NCBI GenBank assembly: GCA_026119855.1
Contig: JAOWBW010001910.1
Location: 1 to 64,000, forward strand
DNA from: Campanula takesimana
Taxonomy: Eukaryota > Streptophyta > Magnoliopsida > Asterales > Campanulaceae
Reading direction: 5' to 3'
DNA length: 64,000 nucleotides
This document shows, in pieces, positions 11,543 to 23,700 of this stretch. The notes beneath the pieces were generated by a model. It ran no database searches and was not told where the DNA came from. It saw nothing but the letters and a program-made list of their open reading frames with translations. Position 1 is the first letter of the stretch. Each line of letters opens with the position of its first letter. The translations under genes were made by a program, and so were the position numbers.

Positions 11543-12628
11543 GGTACTTACATTAATGTCATTAATAAAAGATTGGGTTGTGACTTTATGTCAATGGTAA
11601 AGGATTGTGTTGTGAACTTTTTAAGAGTAACGTGTTTGCATCTTTGTGATGGCTTTGTGTGGTTCCCTACTTTGGAATCATGCCCCGGTTATTGTTTAAG
11701 CAAGTATTTATTACTATACTCGTGTTAAAGTCCAGCTGGTACTTGTTATGGAGTCGGGCAGTGGTAGGGATTATAATGGCACACGAGCCAAGTTCATTTT
11801 AAGGCTTCTACCATTGGTTTCCCATTTTTAACCCTCTTCATTGGGCCACGGATTGGGTTTGGGCTAGCTCTCCTTTGTGTGAGTTTAGTCACCGTTTGGG
11901 TTATGATTTTGTGTCATTTTCCCCCCGTTGTTGTTGTTGTTGTTGTTGTTGTTATTGTTTGGTTCCGGAACCGGTTTCAGCCCTTTGGTGCTGCTCAGTT
12001 GATACCTCTCAGATGGTTATATGTTTGATTCGAGAACCTTAGCTCAGTATCCACGTATGAGTGTTTATTTCCGCCTTATGTGTGGTATGATGAGTTGGCT
12101 TTGCCTCTCATGTTATGTGCTAAATGAATGTTTATTGACATTGTTCAATTATGAGTATCATTTCAGCATGTAACGTAGTTGCATTTTAGTAGCTTACTGA
12201 GATTTATTCTCACCCCGTTCCTTTCAATGTTGTTTTCCTTAGATAAAGGCGAGCCATGGGGATAGGTCACTTCACAAGGGAGGACGTCGGGTTGATAATC
12301 CATTTTGGAAAGTAAGTGTGGTTTAAAGGTTACATTATATAAATGTATTACCTTTGGGGTAGTATATCCGAGACTGTATTCGTGTATCACCTATTTTGTT
12401 AAAGTGTGGTAATTGTACATTTGTATAAGAGTTTGTAAGCCTTCGGGCTAAGTACTTTCGTTTGTGAAAGTTGTTTGAAAGTTAAATGGAAGTCTTTGAA
12501 CTTCGAGTGTGGATTTTGTTAAACTTTATAAAAGTATATTTCGAAAAATTTTCTAAAAGTGTTTTATGACGTCTTCCGTGCGTGTCCTGAACGTGGGGCC
12601 AAGTAGGACCACGGGTTGGGGCGCGACA
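11543..12628 (+). repeat. Truncated 5' LTR of an older Ty3-gypsy element
   Basis: It ends with GGGGCGCGACA directly before an iMet-type PBS, the classic junction of plant Ty3-gypsy (Tekay/Del/Reina-like) elements. The left part is cut by the Tat-like element inserted at 11542/11543; its missing part should lie left of the window. It includes a TTG microsatellite at 11929-11957. Confidence 0.75.
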
Positions 12629-12629
12629 G

Positions 12630-12642
12630 TTAGTATCAGAGC
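12630..12642 (+). promoter_or_regulatory. Primer binding site, iMet tRNA type
   Basis: TTAGTATCAGAGC differs by one base from the standard TTGGTATCAGAGC that pairs with initiator tRNA-Met in many plant retrotransposons. It lies two bases after the LTR end. Confidence 0.85.
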
Positions 12643-12871
12643 TAGGTTGTAGATGGTCTAGAATGACTAAGTGACTTAGGAGGGTAGTTGTGTATAGGGT
12701 GAGTAACGTTGAGAGTTTTATGCATGTACTTATTGAAAATGGTTGGGACAGAAAGAGATCAGTCAGGACCTTCAAGGCAAGGGAATGTTTGAAGCAGCCA
12801 TGAAAACCTTAAATGATTAAAGACAAGGAGAAGATCAAGTACCTCCGAGATATGGGTTAGAACAGTTCTTA

Positions 12872-13505
12872 AAGGTGAAACAAATGGGTTATGAAGGAGA
12901 ACCAGAGGTAACAAAGGTCGAGAGGTGGATAGAGTCGATGGAGAAAATATTTGATGTTCTCAAATGTTCTGATGAAGAACAAGTCAGGTTTGCTACCTAT
13001 AAATTGAGTGGAGCTGCTGAGTACTGGTGGAAAGCTTTGAAGACCAATTGGGATGAGACTCATGTACCCTATACTTTGGAAAATTTTATGAAGAAGTTCA
13101 GGGCACATTTCATTCCCCGGATGGATCAAGACAGGAAAGAAATGGAGTTTCTCAACTTGGAGCAAAATGCTATGTCTATGGCTCAGTATACATCTAAATT
13201 CATAGAGTTATCCAGGTACTGTACTCATCTAGTTGCAACTGAGGAGAGGAAGGCAATGCGATTTATGAGAGGATTGAGAACTGTGATCTGAACTCAATTA
13301 GTATTTCACAAGTTACAGGATGTTCAAGATGCAGTTGATAGAGTTTATCAAGTGGAACACGATATTGAAGAACATAAGAGGAAAGTCGAACTATCAGGTG
13401 CTGGAAGGCAAGGTATTCTGAAGAAAGGTGTTGGAAGAAGTTGGGTACGTGTTTGAATTGTGGTCAGTTTGATCATTTTCAAAGGGATTGTCCTAGAACC
13501 AGGAA
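12872..13505 (+). pseudogene. Gag of the older Ty3-gypsy element
   Basis: An open stretch to 13291 contains a Retrotrans_gag domain (VERWIESMEKIFDVLKCSDE, GAAEYWWKAL, FMKKFRAHFIP, FIELSRYCTHL). A TGA at 13289-13291 and later frame changes interrupt it. The CCHC zinc knuckle is still readable at about 13450-13495 (CLNCGQFDHFQRDCP). This is the nucleic-acid packaging part of a dead element. Confidence 0.85.
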
Positions 13506-13605
13506 TGTATCATTTGAGAGTGGAGCTGGATCATCTCAAGGTCAGAAGAGTGACGCCTCGGGAAATCTTAAGGTACAGGGTTGTGTTTTTGCTACTAATT
13601 AATAA

Positions 13606-15066
13606 CAGGCTTCAGATTCTTCTGCTGTGATAGGAGGTATAATTTCTGTATCTAGTTTGAGGGCATGGGCACTTATAGACCCCGGCTCATTGCATTTATA
13701 TGTGTCTGTGCATTTTGGCATCTCAGTTACATTCGTCTCCTAAGTCTCTACCTTATGTGTTAGAGGTGTCCACTCCTATGGGGGAGTGTTTGGCAACTGA
13801 TGGAGTGTTACGTACTTGTGATGTGCATATTCGTGAGCATGTTTTACTTGCTGATTTAGTTATATTGCCATAGCAAGATTTTGATATTATCTTGGGAATG
13901 GATTGGGTAAATAATTACCACGCTTCAGTTGATTGTTATAAAAGGATTGTCACATTTTCTATTTTTGATGTGCCTAAATTTACTTTTGAGGCTGCTCCTT
14001 TGGGTAAGGGAATTGGTATTATTTCTTATGTGAAAGCTAGAAGATTGTTACACCGTGGTTGTACGGGATATTTGGCCAGTGTTCTCTATACTACTAAAAA
14101 GGTTGCTTGAAATAGAGGATGTGCATATTGTTAAAGAGTTTCCTGATGTATTTTCAACTGAATATTCTATGACTCCCGATAGAGAAATCGAGTTTTGTAT
14201 TGACTTACTTCCAGGTACTACCCTGATGTTTGAGGCACCTTACAGAATGGCTCCATCTGAATTGAAAGAATTAAAAGTTCAATTGCAAGAGTTACTTGAT
14301 AGTGGTTTTATCCGACTCAGTGTATCACCGTAGGGAGCTTCTGTGTTGTTTGTAAAGCACAAATATCCATTGCCTCACATTGATGATTTGTTTGATCAAT
14401 TTCAAGGGCCTGTTGTCTTTTCGAAGTTTGATATTGAGGAGTGGTTATCATCAGTTTCAGATTCATTCTGAAGACATCTCTAAGACTACTTTTCGTAGTT
14501 GATATGGTCACTATGAGTTTCTTGTCATGCTTTTCGGGTTAACTAATGCTCCCGTTGTTCTTATGGATATGATGAATCGGGTTTTCAAACCTTATCTTGA
14601 TACCTTTGTGGTTGTCTTTATCGGTGATATCCTTGTTCATTCTAAATCTCGAGAGGAACATGAACAACATTTGCGAATGGTTTTGTCTGTGCTCCGAGGG
14701 AAGCAGTTATTTGCGAAATTTTCTAGGTTTAGCGGAGTATTATCGAAGATTTATTGAGGAGTTTTCCAATATTGTTACACCATTCACTCAGTGGACTTAA
14801 AAGAATGTACCATATATGTGGGATGAAAAATGTCAAGTCAGTTTTGAGGAATTAAAGAAGAGATTGACCACTGTACTTATTCTTGCGTTACTTAATGGGA
14901 ATGATGATTTGGTTATTTACAGTGATGCTTCGAGGAAGTTAACTCCTTACGAACAGAACTATCTGACCCATGACATGGAGCTTGCAGCTATTGTTTTCGC
15001 GTTACACAAATGGAAGCATTATCTATATGGAGCAAAGTTTGAGATTTTTACAAATTATAAGAGTTG
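13606..15066 (+). pseudogene. Protease, RT and RNase H remnants of the older Ty3-gypsy element
   Basis: Pieces in several frames with internal deletions. The protease is at 13620-14000 (DPGSLHLYVS in place of a D-S-G site, then IILGMDWV). RT starts near 14105 (EFPDVFSTEYSMTPDREIEF, YRMAPSELKELK, GFIR). After VLFVK the text jumps to HKYPLPHIDDLFD, so the LCIDYRQLN region is deleted. The catalytic box reads VVFIGDILVHS, with the YxDD Asp pair reduced. A second deletion joins QLFAKF to the thumb FLGLAEYYRRFIEEFS. RNase H shows VIYSDAS, then jumps to LTPYEQNYLTHDMELAAIVFALHKWKHYLYG. Confidence 0.82.
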
Positions 15067-15234
15067 AGATATCTTTTCTCCTAGAAAGAGTTGCACAACC
15101 GACAGCGTAGGTGGATGGAACTTTTGAAGGATTGGTGTCCTTATGAATTGAGACATGGAGTTATGTTTGCGAATAATAGAGTATTGCCAACTTTAATTCA
15201 ACAGATAAAAGATGCTTAGAAGGATGACCCCAAG

Positions 15235-15705
15235 TTGAGAAAATTAGTGGATAAAATCGAGGATAGAAAATTTGAAGATTTCTCTCATAGTCTTGAAGGA
15301 GTATTAACTTATAGAGGGAAGTTATGTGTACCAGATATTGATGGAATTAAACGCCAAGTTCTTGATGAGGGCCACAAATCTAAGTATATTATTCATCCCG
15401 AGAGTACCAAGATGTATCAGATTTTGAAACAATATTTTAAGTGGAATAATATGAAACGAGAAATAGCGGATTACGTAATAAAGTGTTTGACTTGTCAACA
15501 GGTTAAAGCTGAACATCAAATACTCGCAGGTTTACTTCAACCTCTAGAGATACTTGAGTGGAAATGGGATTATGTCACGATGGATTTTGTGTCAGGGTTA
15601 CCTCGTACTTGAAGAAAGCATGATGCAGTTTGGGTAATCGTGGATAGATTGACAAAACCCGCTCACTTTCTACCTATTGAGATTGGCTATTCGATGGAAA
15701 AGTCA
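15235..15705 (+). pseudogene. Integrase (zinc and core start) of the older Ty3-gypsy element
   Basis: The frame holds the HHCC domain (VLDEGHKSKYIIHPESTKMY, CLTCQQVKAEHQ), the first core strand (WDYVTMDFVSGLP), a TGA at 15610, and then VDRLTKPAHFLP. Core sequence stops at about 15705, where unrelated sequence begins. Confidence 0.8.
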
Positions 15706-15727
15706 TAATAGGCCTTTTCAAATTATA

Positions 15728-16007
15728 GAAAAAGTTGGAAATCTTGCGTACCATCTTGCGTTGCCATCTTCTTTGGGTAAATTCATAACGTGTTTCATAT
15801 CTCCGTGCTTTGCAAAAATTTGTATGATCCATCTATTATGTTATTAGAGATACCAGAGGATCTAGAATCGATATCTCTTATATAGAGCAACCAGTTCGAG
15901 TGATTGATACCAAAGTTCAAGAGTTGAGAAACAAGAGTATTCCGCTTGTTAGAATGGTATGAAGGAATCACAATATTGAAAAAGTTGGAAATCTTGCGTA
16001 CCATCTT
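15728..16007. repeat. Direct repeat at the gypsy/copia junction
   Basis: AAAAAGTTGGAAATCTTGCG plus the next 9 bases occurs at about 15728 and again at about 15978. The second copy is part of the minus-strand copia gag; the first sits inside the gypsy integrase. The pair brackets the integrase tail. Confidence 0.7.
15798..15977 (+). pseudogene. Integrase C-terminal tail of the older Ty3-gypsy element
   Basis: After about 90 bases of foreign sequence, the element's tail is readable in broken frames: LEIPEDLESIS, IEQPVRVIDTKVQEL, IPLVRMVWRNHNIE. That is the C-terminal region found in Tekay/Del-type pol. The core from the second catalytic Asp onward is missing. Confidence 0.7.
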
Positions 16008-17362
16008 TCTTCCATTCTTTGAGAAAGTCCTCACAGAGGTCCTTTAAACCAGAAATGAGTTCATCTTTGCTCAACTCATCCTCTTGTGAACTTCCTGCAT
16101 CAATGTTAGTGGAAACCATGAAACAAACATCGTTAGTTAAACTGAAATTGTTATACCTGACTGGTGTGGTCTCAGATGTTATCTCGGTGTGCATAACATC
16201 TGTGGTAACATGTTCAGTCTCCGAGTCACTTAGTGTGACAAACATGTTTGTTTGATCAGGTTCTACCTCCTGGACTGGTCCCTCATCTTCATTGTCACTT
16301 AGGGAGACCCATAGGTTCTTTCCCTTTTTCCTTAATGTGTTTCCACACTCGTTTGCATAGTGACCCCATCCCGAACAAGCATGACATTGAATTGAATCAA
16401 CTTATTTGGGATCAGATCTTGATTGATCTGAGGATGCCCTACGTATTGGAGCTGACTTTTAAGTAGATGGGAACGTCCTTCTTGGCATCGAATCATACAC
16501 CTTGGTTTGTTGCTCCTTTGCTTTTTTTACCTGCATCTTTTCATTGTTAAACTTTTTAACCATAGCATTATATTTTCTAGAAAGTAAAGCAACACTGGCA
16601 TTTTCATCAATTCTTTAAAAATTTCATCTTCATCTTTTGAAAAATCTGAGGATTGCACTTTCAAAGCAATATTTTTCCCTTTAGAAGCTTCACTTTGTTC
16701 AAGAAGATTTGACTCAAAATTTTTCAAAATACTCATTAAAGAATTGATGTCCATAGTAGAAAATTGTGAGCTTCTTCAATAGATGAAACTTTCATATTGA
16801 ACCTCTCAGGAAGAGTTCGAATAGATTTTGAAACAAGTTGTTTGTTGGTAAAAGGTTCACCCAAAAGTTGACACTCATTTGCAATATCAAACATTTTTTC
16901 AAAATATGATGAAATAGTTTCATTTTCACTCATCCTCAACCTTTCAAATTTACCAGTGAGAGTTCTAAGCTTATTATCACGCACACTACTATCACCTTCA
17001 CAAAACCTTTGTAAAGTGTCCCATGCCTCCTGAGCAGTGGAACTGTTTTGAATAAGTTTGAAAATATGCATATCAACCCACTCAAAAATAGCATTAAGTG
17101 CTTTTTCATTGTAATTAGCTAGATTAATCTCTTCATTAGTCCACTCAGATTCAGGTTTGACTTGAACGTCACCATCTTCATCTGGGGGTAACAAAGGAAG
17201 AGTGTAACCATTTGTTATAGATCGCCAAGCCCGAAGATCAATTGATTTGATATGCGAGCGTAGGCAGATCTTCCAATAAGCATAATTCGAGCCATCTAAA
17301 ATAGGAAGACGTTTCTGATAGGGATTAGCAGGATCGAAAGCCATGACAATGGACCGAACCAC
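15976..17362 (-). pseudogene. Ty1-copia gag (UBN2-type) with CCHC knuckle
   Basis: The 208-residue frame at 16736-17362 has the copia gag signatures LDGSNYAYWKICLRSHI, AQEAWDTL, RFCEGDS, LRTLTGKFERLRMSENETISSYFEKMFDIANE, and SIRTLPERFNMKV. A one-base frameshift near 16760 leads into 16527-16754. A CCHC knuckle is still readable near 16335-16385 (CHACSGWGHYANEC). An acidic/Ser-rich stretch follows to 15976. Protease, integrase and RT are absent. The likely start is the Met at 17344 or the upstream one at 17362. Confidence 0.85.
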
Positions 17363-17381
17363 TTAGTAACGTCAAGTGACC

Positions 17382-17398
17382 GGGATCTGGTGCCAATT
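17382..17398 (-). promoter_or_regulatory. Decayed iMet-type primer binding site of the copia element
   Basis: The minus strand reads CAATTGGCACCAGATCCCGG about 35 bases after the LTR and about 40 bases before gag. It looks like a mutated TTGGTATCAGAGC PBS with its usual flanks. Confidence 0.5.
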
Positions 17399-17431
17399 GA
17401 AATTGTTTGTCAAAGGCTTTCTGAGAACAGA

Positions 17432-18361
17432 TGTTACCTCAAGTGTTAGGTAACACCCCAGATAACACTCGCCGACGGACAGAAAACCACACACCCAAAA
17501 TAAAAGAGTTTTGCAGCGGAAAATTAAATAGCACAAGAGATATATTTTTCTCAAGTTATATAAATATAACTTGAGATGCCTAAATGGCGAAAACCTTATA
17601 ATCAATATGAGTACCAATTACAAAGTCAAAAGGTTCCCTATAGCTAATACAATATATGATCTACGGAACCAAAAATAGAAACAAAGTACGATGATCCTAT
17701 CCTATCCAAAATACACTCAAACCCGAAGTATTTGAGTGTTAAAAGAGTGTATGGGAGAGAGGACCTAACGAGCCAAGAAGTACTTTGCTCTTTGTGCTTT
17801 GGATGTGTGTAAAATTTGGCTTGGTTACAAAGTGTTCATCCTAGCACTATTTATAGCCATCAAAGACTTGAGGGCTACTCAAATAAACAGCCTTGGGGAT
17901 GCTATTCACGTGTGAGAGAGTGGGGGAGAATGTGTGAGCTTTGTCTCCACAATTTGTGCAAGACTTGGTCTTCATTCCTTGATTTTCTCAACCGAAAACT
18001 TCATGCCCAAGTCTATGCATCACCTGTACTCCAAGCTTCCATTGCCTTGTACTCTTCCATTTGATCAGCAACAAATCCTTGGAATAAGTCTTCCCACGTT
18101 TTTATCATTTACCCACATGTTAAAGATGTTGAAAGTTATCCATAAATCACCATTTATGAATAACTCTTCTTTAATCCATTCTCCATGTATTTAGCTTTAA
18201 TTTCCACCTTAATATAACCTGAAATATGGACAAAAAATACAGCCATCTAGACAATAATATTAGGACATTAGTATAAAAATTATTATGGAAAGAAATGTAA
18301 AACTATAACACATTTTTCGTCGGGTAGCACATGACTGCTAGCGATAACATCTGAGGTAACA
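17432..18361 (-). repeat. 5' LTR of the copia element (930 bp)
   Basis: On plus it opens with TGTTACCTC and closes with GAGGTAACA, a perfect 9-bp inverted terminal repeat of TG...CA type. Its lower edge faces the PBS and gag, as a minus-strand 5' LTR should. The opposite LTR is missing because the element is cut at about 15976. Confidence 0.8.
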
Positions 18362-19744
18362 CCTCTGTTTACACTAACAAAGACTTTTTTGAAATCCTTC
18401 TGCTCGAGACTTGATATGCAACTATTTCCTCTCTTTCTGGTCGTACTTATGCTGTAGATTGTACAACCTCTTTTTCGGTCGTGGTCTCAGCCCCCCGTTC
18501 CACTAAGATATGAGAGACCTAGTACCATTTCTCGTACTGGTCCGAATTGGTACTCTTTCATTTCCCAAAAAGATATTCATTTTAATGGTCGTAGGCCAAG
18601 CCTTGGATAAAGTGGAACCGACCTACTGATTCTCGTGAACGACTTTACATTTTTCTTGCTATCATCTTCCAGTTTTGGACTCTCAACAAGCTTGAATTCG
18701 ATTTCTCTTTTTCACTTATCGAAGCTTGTAAGCTAGTTTTGGACTTCTTCGTGGGTGCATCATCCTATCCATTACAGAATGGGACGTTGCCAGTGGCCAA
18801 GGCAATGGGTTTTTCGTTCAGCGCGGAAGGTGATTCTTTTCATCCCGAGGATGTCCGTCCATTCTATTGAAATATTGAATAAAATATAACCAGTGCATTT
18901 CGTTGAGCTTTCTTGATTGAAAAAAGCATTTGTTATACCAGCAGTTAGGGATTCCCCATAAGAACATCGAAACTGGGAACTGGTGCTTCGATCCTTCCGG
19001 GAGTAGGTACTTGACTTGAGGCTACACACATACAAGAATGGCAGAACATAGAGTAGCGAACAGACCACGTCACCGAATCTCCTAGCCCGCTAGCAAGCAA
19101 GAAAGGTAGGCCCCTGTCAGAGACCTTAACTGTCTGCCATACCCCACTCGTCACCGGCATCTCCACATTTCGTGTGCTCCCCGGAGGAATTCAATCTCTT
19201 CTTTTGGAGAAATTAGTGGCTCACGAGGAATAGAAAGAAATATCTTCTATTTGCTACCGAAGTCCTCATATAGCACTTCTACCAATCCTGTCGGATCCCA
19301 CGTTAGCTCCAAGACGTTGGTCTCTGACTCTCTTCCATCTGCGCGGGCATATCATACTCTAGCTTATCTGCGGAAATGCATACTTAAATACGATTGGTAA
19401 ATCAAGTGAAATCATAGCAATTCCGGTTAGGAACCTAAACTCTTCCATACATATAAGGGTGGTGAAAACCTATTTTAGCACGAGAAGCATAATTGGCAAT
19501 CACCTTCAAAGTGTTTTTTCTGCCGCCTGGAAGAGAGCCTTGCCAAACTTGAGACAAAATTCAAATCCTTTGTCAAAGGCCCTAACTAGAGCTCTGACTC
19601 ACTCCTCTCATTGATCCGAGCAAGAGTTCCCGATCTACGTCCACCTGTAGGTCGATCCTGAATGAATGCCCGAAGGAAAGCTTGGTATGATGAATGTAAT
19701 TTTATCTCCCCTATGATGGAACGTACTCTTAAGGGAGGAGGATA
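18362..19744. other. Non-TE segment of mixed composition, possible mitochondrial insertion
   Basis: About 1.4 kb that looks unlike its neighbours: more GC, few homopolymers, no LTR, TIR or TE protein signature, and only short open frames. Its texture (for example CTAGCCCGCTAGCAAGCAAG and GGTCGTAGGCCAAGC) reminds me of plant mitochondrial spacer DNA. I cannot name a gene in it, so this is an impression, not a match. Confidence 0.3.
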
Positions 19745-20015
19745 TACTCCCTCCGTCCCACCGAAAATTGCAAAACTTACCAAAATGGGCGTCCCATAGA
19801 AATTGCACATTCCATAAATGGAAAGTTTTTAATACTTTTTAATTAGTGGGTCCCACTTCTCATACTCACATCCACTAACCCACTAACTATTCTCTACCCC
19901 ACTTTCTCTCTCCCACTCAACTATCAACACTCACAACACATCACCTTTTTCACTTTTTCCCTTAATTCTTGTGCCATAATTTTTTTTTGAAGTTTCCGGC
20001 GGGACGGAGGGAGTA
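19745..20015. mobile_element. Stowaway-like MITE
   Basis: TA-CTCCCTCCGTCCC at the left, GGGACGGAGGGAG-TA at the right, about 270 bp, with no coding. TA target and these termini are the Tc1/mariner-type Stowaway signature. Confidence 0.88.
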
Positions 20016-20300
20016 TTATCCCTATATCTGGTACTAGAATTCAAGTAACAAAAGATGGTTTATGTTATGTAGGATAGAAAGGCAAAAAAAAAAAAAAAAA
20101 AAAAAAGGAGCAAAGCCTTAGGTAAAAATAGTACTTGAGGCGGTTATTCTACTTAGATTTTTTTTTTTTTTTTTTTTTGAAATACGCGACTTTTAATTTA
20201 CTTTTCCACTATATATTTTTTTTGAATTATTTAATGATTTGACACAATTGTTGTTCACATTTATCATAAACAAAAATATATATTATCAAAGTTAACTATT
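20016..20300. other. AT-rich spacer with A and T homopolymers
   Basis: Nothing coding. It includes a run of more than 20 A at about 20084-20106 and a long T run at about 20159-20178. Confidence 0.6.
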
Positions 20301-20563
20301 TACTCCCTCTGTCACTAAATGAGTGTCCATTTTCAAGAAATCTTTGTCCCAAAATGAGTGTTTTTTTTAACATAACTTTGTCCCTAAATATTTTTTTTTT
20401 TGATTTTTTTTCACCAGTCTCTTTATACGTGCAAAACTAAATGTTTAGAAAGGAGATTACAAGATTATATATGAATCTTTGCCACCAAATTGTACAAAAA
20501 GTTGAGATTTTCAGATGTCCCTTAAAATGAAATTTGGACACTCATTTAGGGACATAGGTAGTA
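20301..20563. mobile_element. Stowaway-like MITE, GAGTGTCC family copy 1
   Basis: Left end TACTCCCTCTGTCACTAAA, right end ATTTAGGGACATAGGTAGTA. It is closely similar throughout to the copy at 49032-49293 (shared CTTTATACGTGCAAAACTAA and GGAGATTACAAGATTATATA). Confidence 0.85.
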
Positions 20564-20846
20564 TTATTTATTATTTTTGGTCATTTTTTTCTATTCTACC
20601 AAATCATATTTAGTTGGCTTGAAATAAGATAACTATTGATATATAAAATAAGAAAATCTAAAATCTAAAAGCAGGGATACATTAATAAATGTATAAACAT
20701 AATGAATAATGGATATATATTAATAAATGAAATACAAGAGGAATTAAACATAGTGGATAATAGATATATTAATAAATGAAATACAAACAGAGAATATTAA
20801 GTGGATAATTGTTGCGGATATATCATGTGGGTCTCATTAATAAAAA

Positions 20847-21620
20847 GGGAGGGGCTAATGCCACTATATTTTTTGCTTATCCACTATAATTGTAAAAGTT
20901 TTAATAAATTAATTGACATGTTGACACAATTACCCTTACATTCATATCACTTTAGAAGGAAAGAACTTACGAAAGTTATCATTTATTTATAATTTTTTTG
21001 AATTTAACTTTTTTTGGGTTTTGAAATAAATTAAAATTATTCATTATATTAACAAAATAATCTGTTTTTATGCTCATTAATTAAAAGTACAAAATAAGCA
21101 GCTAAAAGAAAGTAATGAAATATTTTTTCTCCTTTTCCATTAGAAACCAAATGAATGACATTAGTTTCATGATTAAAAAAAAAAAAAAAAACCCGCAGTC
21201 ACAAACACTGAAGGTTAGGTTCTCAAAAACAATTTTTTTACTGATGAGCCCAAAATAAAATAAATAAATCATTCTCCTCTACAAAATTTGATACATGGAA
21301 GAGGGATTTTCTTGAACCTAAATATTAATTATTTAAAATCATAAAACTCACAATTATTTTGCTAATTATATTTTTTAACTTGTATTTTTTTTAATTATTA
21401 TTGTGCATAAAAATTAAGTTATTTTTTTTAATCATTACTAATCTTAATTTGTTTTCAAAACCCAAAAAGAAATTCAAATAATTATGCTAACTTTGGAAAG
21501 TTAATTTCCTTTTAAAACTGAGTTGTTTTAAGGGAAAATTTGTCAAGATATTAACTTATTTATTCAAACTTTAATGAATGTAGTGGAAAAGTAAAAAGTG
21601 TAGTGGCAATAGCCCTTCCC
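20847..21620. mobile_element. Mutator-like MITE with 9-bp TSD
   Basis: The ends GGGAGGGGCTAATGCCACTA and AGTGGCAATAGCCCTTCCC are inverted repeats extending about 45 bp with mismatches. They are flanked by TAATAAAAA at 20838-20846 and 21621-21629. A 9-bp TSD and longer TIRs fit the Mutator superfamily. AT-rich and non-coding, 774 bp. Confidence 0.75.
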
Positions 21621-21632
21621 TAATAAAAAAAA

Positions 21633-21773
21633 TACTCTCTCCATCGTCCTGATTTAATGTTCCCACTTTGATTTTGCACGAGGATCAAGAAAAAAAAAAT
21701 TTGTGAGTAAAAGAATAAAATTGAGACCGCCCAAAATAGAAAGTAAGAACTTTAAATTAGGACAAATGGAGTA
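21633..21773. mobile_element. Short Stowaway-like MITE
   Basis: TACTCTCTCCATCGTCCTGA at left and TTAGGACAAATGGAGTA at right, 141 bp. Another Stowaway left end starts at 21778 (TACTCCTTCCGCCCCG) without a visible partner. Confidence 0.7.
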
Positions 21774-22764
21774 TTATACTCCTTCCGCCCCGAAACAAAG
21801 TACTCGTTTGCTTTTAGGAACATGAATTAAAGTTGAAAAATGGGCAATGCTAGGGGCACAAAATTAGTTCACAAAATGAAGGATACAAAATGAGGTGACT
21901 GTAAGGTACCCGCGAGAAAAATGAATAGTTCCCTCGAGAATCAAACACGGTACTTAAACGGAAAAAAACTGAGTCGCCACGTTAGTTTAACTTTAAACCC
22001 AAACTTAACGAAAAATGGTTAGAGACAAAGGATTCGGAGGTCAGGTTACACTTTGGGAAGAACTTAACCGGTAGTTCACCCAAAGTGCCTCGAAAAGCCG
22101 AGTCTCCCTATGTTTGTTAACCAAAGTTGTGCGAGTGTGTGTGTGTGTGTTCTTAAAAATGGGAGAAAATGACTTTTAACAAGATCAGTTAGAAACTTAA
22201 CAAAAAAAAGGTTGTTTTGTAAACAGTTTGACAGAAAAGGGGAAAGACTGAAAAGTCACCCCTCTGACCAAACTAGCCGTACGGCTGGGAAGGTCATCCC
22301 TGGTTTTTTTTTTTACAGATTGTCAAGAAATCAGTCCAGTTTATTTACTCACACAAAGCTTGGATTAAATTATCCCTATGCTCTTAATCACTAATTAAAC
22401 ACCAAAACACAAGATTTTGGGTGTGATCAAGGCAATAATTGGGGAAAAATTAAGAAATGTGATGAACATGGTATTTGAGCCAAAATCATCATTTGGATGG
22501 TTAAAGATGGAAACTTTAACATCCAAATGGATGATTCTTCCAAGGAAAAGCCTTAGGGAAGTAAGAAATCAACCTTTGGATGGTAAAGATTCAATCTTTA
22601 CCATCCAAAGGGACATTATTGGAGTTAGATCAAGGTTTGAATGATAAAGATTGAAACTTTATCATCCAAACTTGATCATTTCACCATAAAATCAACTTAA
22701 AAGTAAAGACATGGAATTTAACTTGCATAAATGTAAAGACATAATATAAATTGCATAAAAGTAA

Positions 22765-23700
22765 GGGAAATGACAATTTAGGGTCCAAAGTTTGGGGGGT
22801 GTATGCCAATAGGGGTCTGATGTATCAATTTTGTCAATTTAGGGTCCAAAGTTGCAAAAGTTGTGCAGGTTAGGGTTTTTTAACGATTTTGTTAACGGAA
22901 TCCAGTTAAGTCACAAGTGTTTTGACATAGATTTAACTGGAGTTTGTTTTTATTATTTGCATGAGCATATTGTCATTTCAGATGTAGAAAATTAATTAAA
23001 AAAATTGAAATATTAAATTTTACTTTCTTATATTAAATTAAATAATAATTAAGACGTCATTTACAGAAATATTTTTTCAAGAAATAGAAGAAAAATATTT
23101 TTTTTCATTAGAACCACTATAAAATAAAAAGTATAATTTTTAAAAAGGAAAAACTGTAAAAAAACTATATTCCAAAAAAAAAAAACCACTTTATTTTTTA
23201 GAAAGAAGAAAGTGGGGATTTGGACAATTCTTTTTTTTTTCCTGTGATGGTGGTTAGTATTGTTTCATTATTAATATTAGTATTCCAATTATTATTTTAT
23301 TTATAAAATTATTTTTTATTTTTATTATTAATTTTCCTTGTTTATAACTTCATTATTTGCGGTTTTAAAAAAACCACTTTAATTTTTTATTTGCTTATTA
23401 TTTTATTTATTATTATTTTTGAATTAATTAAAATTATTCAAAAATTTAATAATAATAGTGAAAGAAAATTTAGGGTCCATTGTATAAGGGGTGTGTGAAA
23501 TGACAGCCCAAGCGAACATCCAAAACTAACTTCAGTTAAGTTTTTTTGTTACTTAACTGGATTTTCTTTGCAACTTAGTCCAAAAACCCTTAATTGACTA
23601 ACGTTGTTAACTTTGGACCCTAAATTGACAAAATTGATACATCAGACCCCTATTGGCACACCCCCCCCCCAAACTTTGGACCCTAAATTGTCATTTCCCC
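22765..23700. mobile_element. Mutator-like long-TIR MITE with 9-bp TSD
   Basis: Ends GGGAAATGACAATTTAGGGT and CCCTAAATTGTCATTTCCCC continue as near-perfect inverted repeats for more than 80 bases (CCAAAGTT, CAATAGGGGTCTGATGTAT). Flanks carry TAAAAGTAA at 22756-22764 and 23701-23709. The interior is AT-rich and non-coding. It is nested in the solo LTR. Confidence 0.85.

Noticed and set aside
18772..19166. Overlapping minus frames of 98 and 73 codons
   Set aside because: Mutually overlapping, no domain, and the region otherwise looks like non-coding (possibly organellar) DNA.
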